DNA from: UBA10002 sp964373775 | GTDB taxonomy: Bacteria > Patescibacteriota > Minisyncoccia > Phycocordibacterales > UBA10002 | Length of the DNA: 29,314 bases | Direction: 5' to 3' | Assembly (NCBI GenBank): GCA_964373775.1 | Contig: CAYJWA010000003.1 | Location: 1-29,314 of the forward strand | Shown: piece after piece, positions 28,314 to 29,314 of the stretch | How the letters are laid out: every line of letters starts with the position of its first letter | Position numbering within the stretch: the first letter of the stretch is position 1 | Notes under the pieces: model-generated | What the model was told of the DNA's origin: nothing | The model's database searches: none | The model's input: the letters and a program-made list of their open reading frames with translations, nothing else | Translations under genes and position numbers: made by a program

Positions 28314-28853
28314 ATGAAGCAAAATCCTGAAAATAATCCCGAACAAGAAATGACGACCCACGAGGCGAAGATTGAATTATCCGGTTTAAAAGAACTTCTC
28401 AATAATATTGATAAATACAAATCTGGGCCAGTCATTGATCTAAATGAGCGGATTAGTGTACGAGAGACCGAAACTCCCAATTTTATAGAACAGCGCGGTT
28501 TCTTGTTCGTCGATGCTCTGAGAAATGCGATAGAGAATGTACGAAAGCACCTCTCCTCTTTTAAGACAGAAGGAGAGCAACACGAAGCAAGCGGTCTTCT
28601 TATGGTTGCCGATCTTTATCTCGCCGCTCACGACAAGAATGTAGAAGAACTGAAAAAATCACTCGTACTTCTGCGACTCAAAAGACCTATGACTTTCTCC
28701 GAAGTGAAAGAGGCAATGGAGAAAGAAGGACATAAGCCCTTATCACTAAAAGATGCCGGTCCCTTATATGGTTTCTCCGCTGAAGAATGGAAAAAGAAAC
28801 TGACGGAAACGGGTTGGAACTTTAAAGAAGATGAAGGAGAGAAAACAGATTGA
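28314..28853 (+). CDS. Hypothetical protein, 179 aa
   Basis: This unrecognised protein is acidic and mostly helical. The central part (FVDALRNAIENVRKHLSSFK, then SGLLMVADLYLAAHDKNVEE) looks like a helical bundle; the C-terminus includes KDAGPLYGFSAEEWKKKLTE. It has its own near-leaderless promoter and no visible terminator before ndk. No function is proposed. Confidence 0.65.
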   Translation: MKQNPENNPEQEMTTHEAKIELSGLKELLNNIDKYKSGPVIDLNERISVRETETPNFIEQRGFLFVDALRNAIENVRKHLSSFKTEGEQHEASGLLMVADLYLAAHDKNVEELKKSLVLLRLKRPMTFSEVKEAMEKEGHKPLSLKDAGPLYGFSAEEWKKKLTETGWNFKEDEGEKTD

Positions 28854-28877
28854 TTTTGGCGGAGGGTTTGGTATTAT
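28850..28877 (+). promoter_or_regulatory. Promoter of ndk
   Basis: TTGATT (28850-28855), a 16-nt spacer and TATTAT (28872-28877). +1 would fall on or next to the ATG at 28885, again leaderless. Confidence 0.45.
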
Positions 28878-28884
28878 GTCGTCT

Positions 28885-29314
28885 ATGCCGGCACATCCAA
28901 AGACAGAACGAACACTCGTGGTGATAAAGCCCGACGGACTTCAGCGCACCTTGGTGGGCGAGATTCTACAGCGTTATGAACGGCTCGGGCTCAAACTCGT
29001 CGGGCTTAAGATGCTTGTGCCGACTGCGGAGCATATTGAAAGACACTACCTGCTTCACCCGGGCTGGAAGAAAGCAGTCGGGGAGAAATCAATAGAGGCG
29101 TACATCAAAAAAGGCAAGAAGCCGCCGTCTGACAACCCTCTCGTGGTTGGCGAGCAGGTGATTGAACGGCTTAAGAAATATCTGACGAGCGGACCCGTTA
29201 TTGCTATGGTTTGGCAGGGCGCGCACGCAGTTGGGATTGTGCGGAAAATAACCGGTAGCACCGAGCCGCTTTCTTCGGATGTGGGCACGATTCGCGGGGA
29301 CTTTGTGCTGGATT
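28885..29314 (+). CDS. ndk: Nucleoside diphosphate kinase, 3' end outside the window
   Basis: It transfers phosphate between NTPs and NDPs through a phospho-histidine. Visible are TLVVIKPDGLQRTLVGEILQ (KPDG motif), FKxxGLKLVGxK-type helix as RYERLGLKLVGLKMLVPT, GPVIAMVWQGAHAVGIVRKI and VGTIRGDFVLD. An ATG at 28876 would add three residues, but it overlaps the predicted -10 box, so 28885 is preferred. The catalytic His normally lies just after the last visible residues, so it cannot be checked. An insert with KKGKKPPSDNP is longer than in E. coli Ndk. Confidence 0.92.
   Translation, partial: MPAHPKTERTLVVIKPDGLQRTLVGEILQRYERLGLKLVGLKMLVPTAEHIERHYLLHPGWKKAVGEKSIEAYIKKGKKPPSDNPLVVGEQVIERLKKYLTSGPVIAMVWQGAHAVGIVRKITGSTEPLSSDVGTIRGDFVLD

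Overview
The window looks like a chromosome segment of a Patescibacteria/CPR bacterium, most likely a Parcubacteria lineage. Pointers are: a ribosomal-protein cluster with no rpmD (uL30) between rpsE and rplO; small single-domain metabolic enzymes; an unusual UMP-kinase-type protein; and a VirD4/TraG-like ATPase beside a giant proline-rich protein. No rRNA or SSU marker is present, so the lineage is inferred from gene content alone.

Layout. 1-660: one small unknown gene with its own promoter and terminator. 660-15089: S10/spc-type ribosomal operon rplC-rplD-rplW-rplB | insert | rpsS-rplV-rpsC-rplP-rpmC-rpsQ-rplN-rplX-rplE | insert | rpsN-rpsH-rplF-rplR-rpsE-rplO-secY. rpsJ is not upstream and the alpha operon (infA, rpsM, rpsK, rpoA) does not follow secY. 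15325-18228: a small unknown gene coupled to a retropepsin-like protease, then adk, pyrH-like and map. 18473-18682: a 100-N scaffold gap flanked by identical 55-bp ends, which looks artificial. 18628-19776 (minus): a MYG1/DHH-like protein. 19957-27659: giant unknown protein with a frameshifted tail, small unknown, four-helix-bundle (S23/IVP) gene inside an inverted repeat, and a VirD4/TraG-like ATPase. 27692-28268: a Phd/MazF-type toxin-antitoxin pair with TGTACA operators. 28314-end: an unknown gene and a 3'-cut ndk.

Two things stand out. (1) Each of the two inserts in the ribosomal operon holds a tRNA-like sequence with an 8-nt anticodon loop, next to a promoter-terminator unit for a ~70-75-nt RNA. 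The very 5' end of that RNA is complementary to the 5' anticodon-stem strand plus the whole anticodon loop of the neighbouring tRNA-like element: 13 bp in one locus, and 17 bp with one G-U in the other. Behind each insert a TTGACT/TAGTAT promoter restarts the r-protein genes. This looks like a duplicated, co-varying two-RNA system that I do not recognise. (2) Almost every gap between ribosomal genes is filled from stop to start by a self-complementary repeat. There are about a dozen word families, several recurring at non-adjacent gaps with high identity, and some repeats write the C-terminal tails of L3, L29, S5 and L15.

Most r-protein genes lack a Shine-Dalgarno sequence. Several accessory genes have a -10 box 6-9 nt before the ATG, suggesting leaderless mRNAs.
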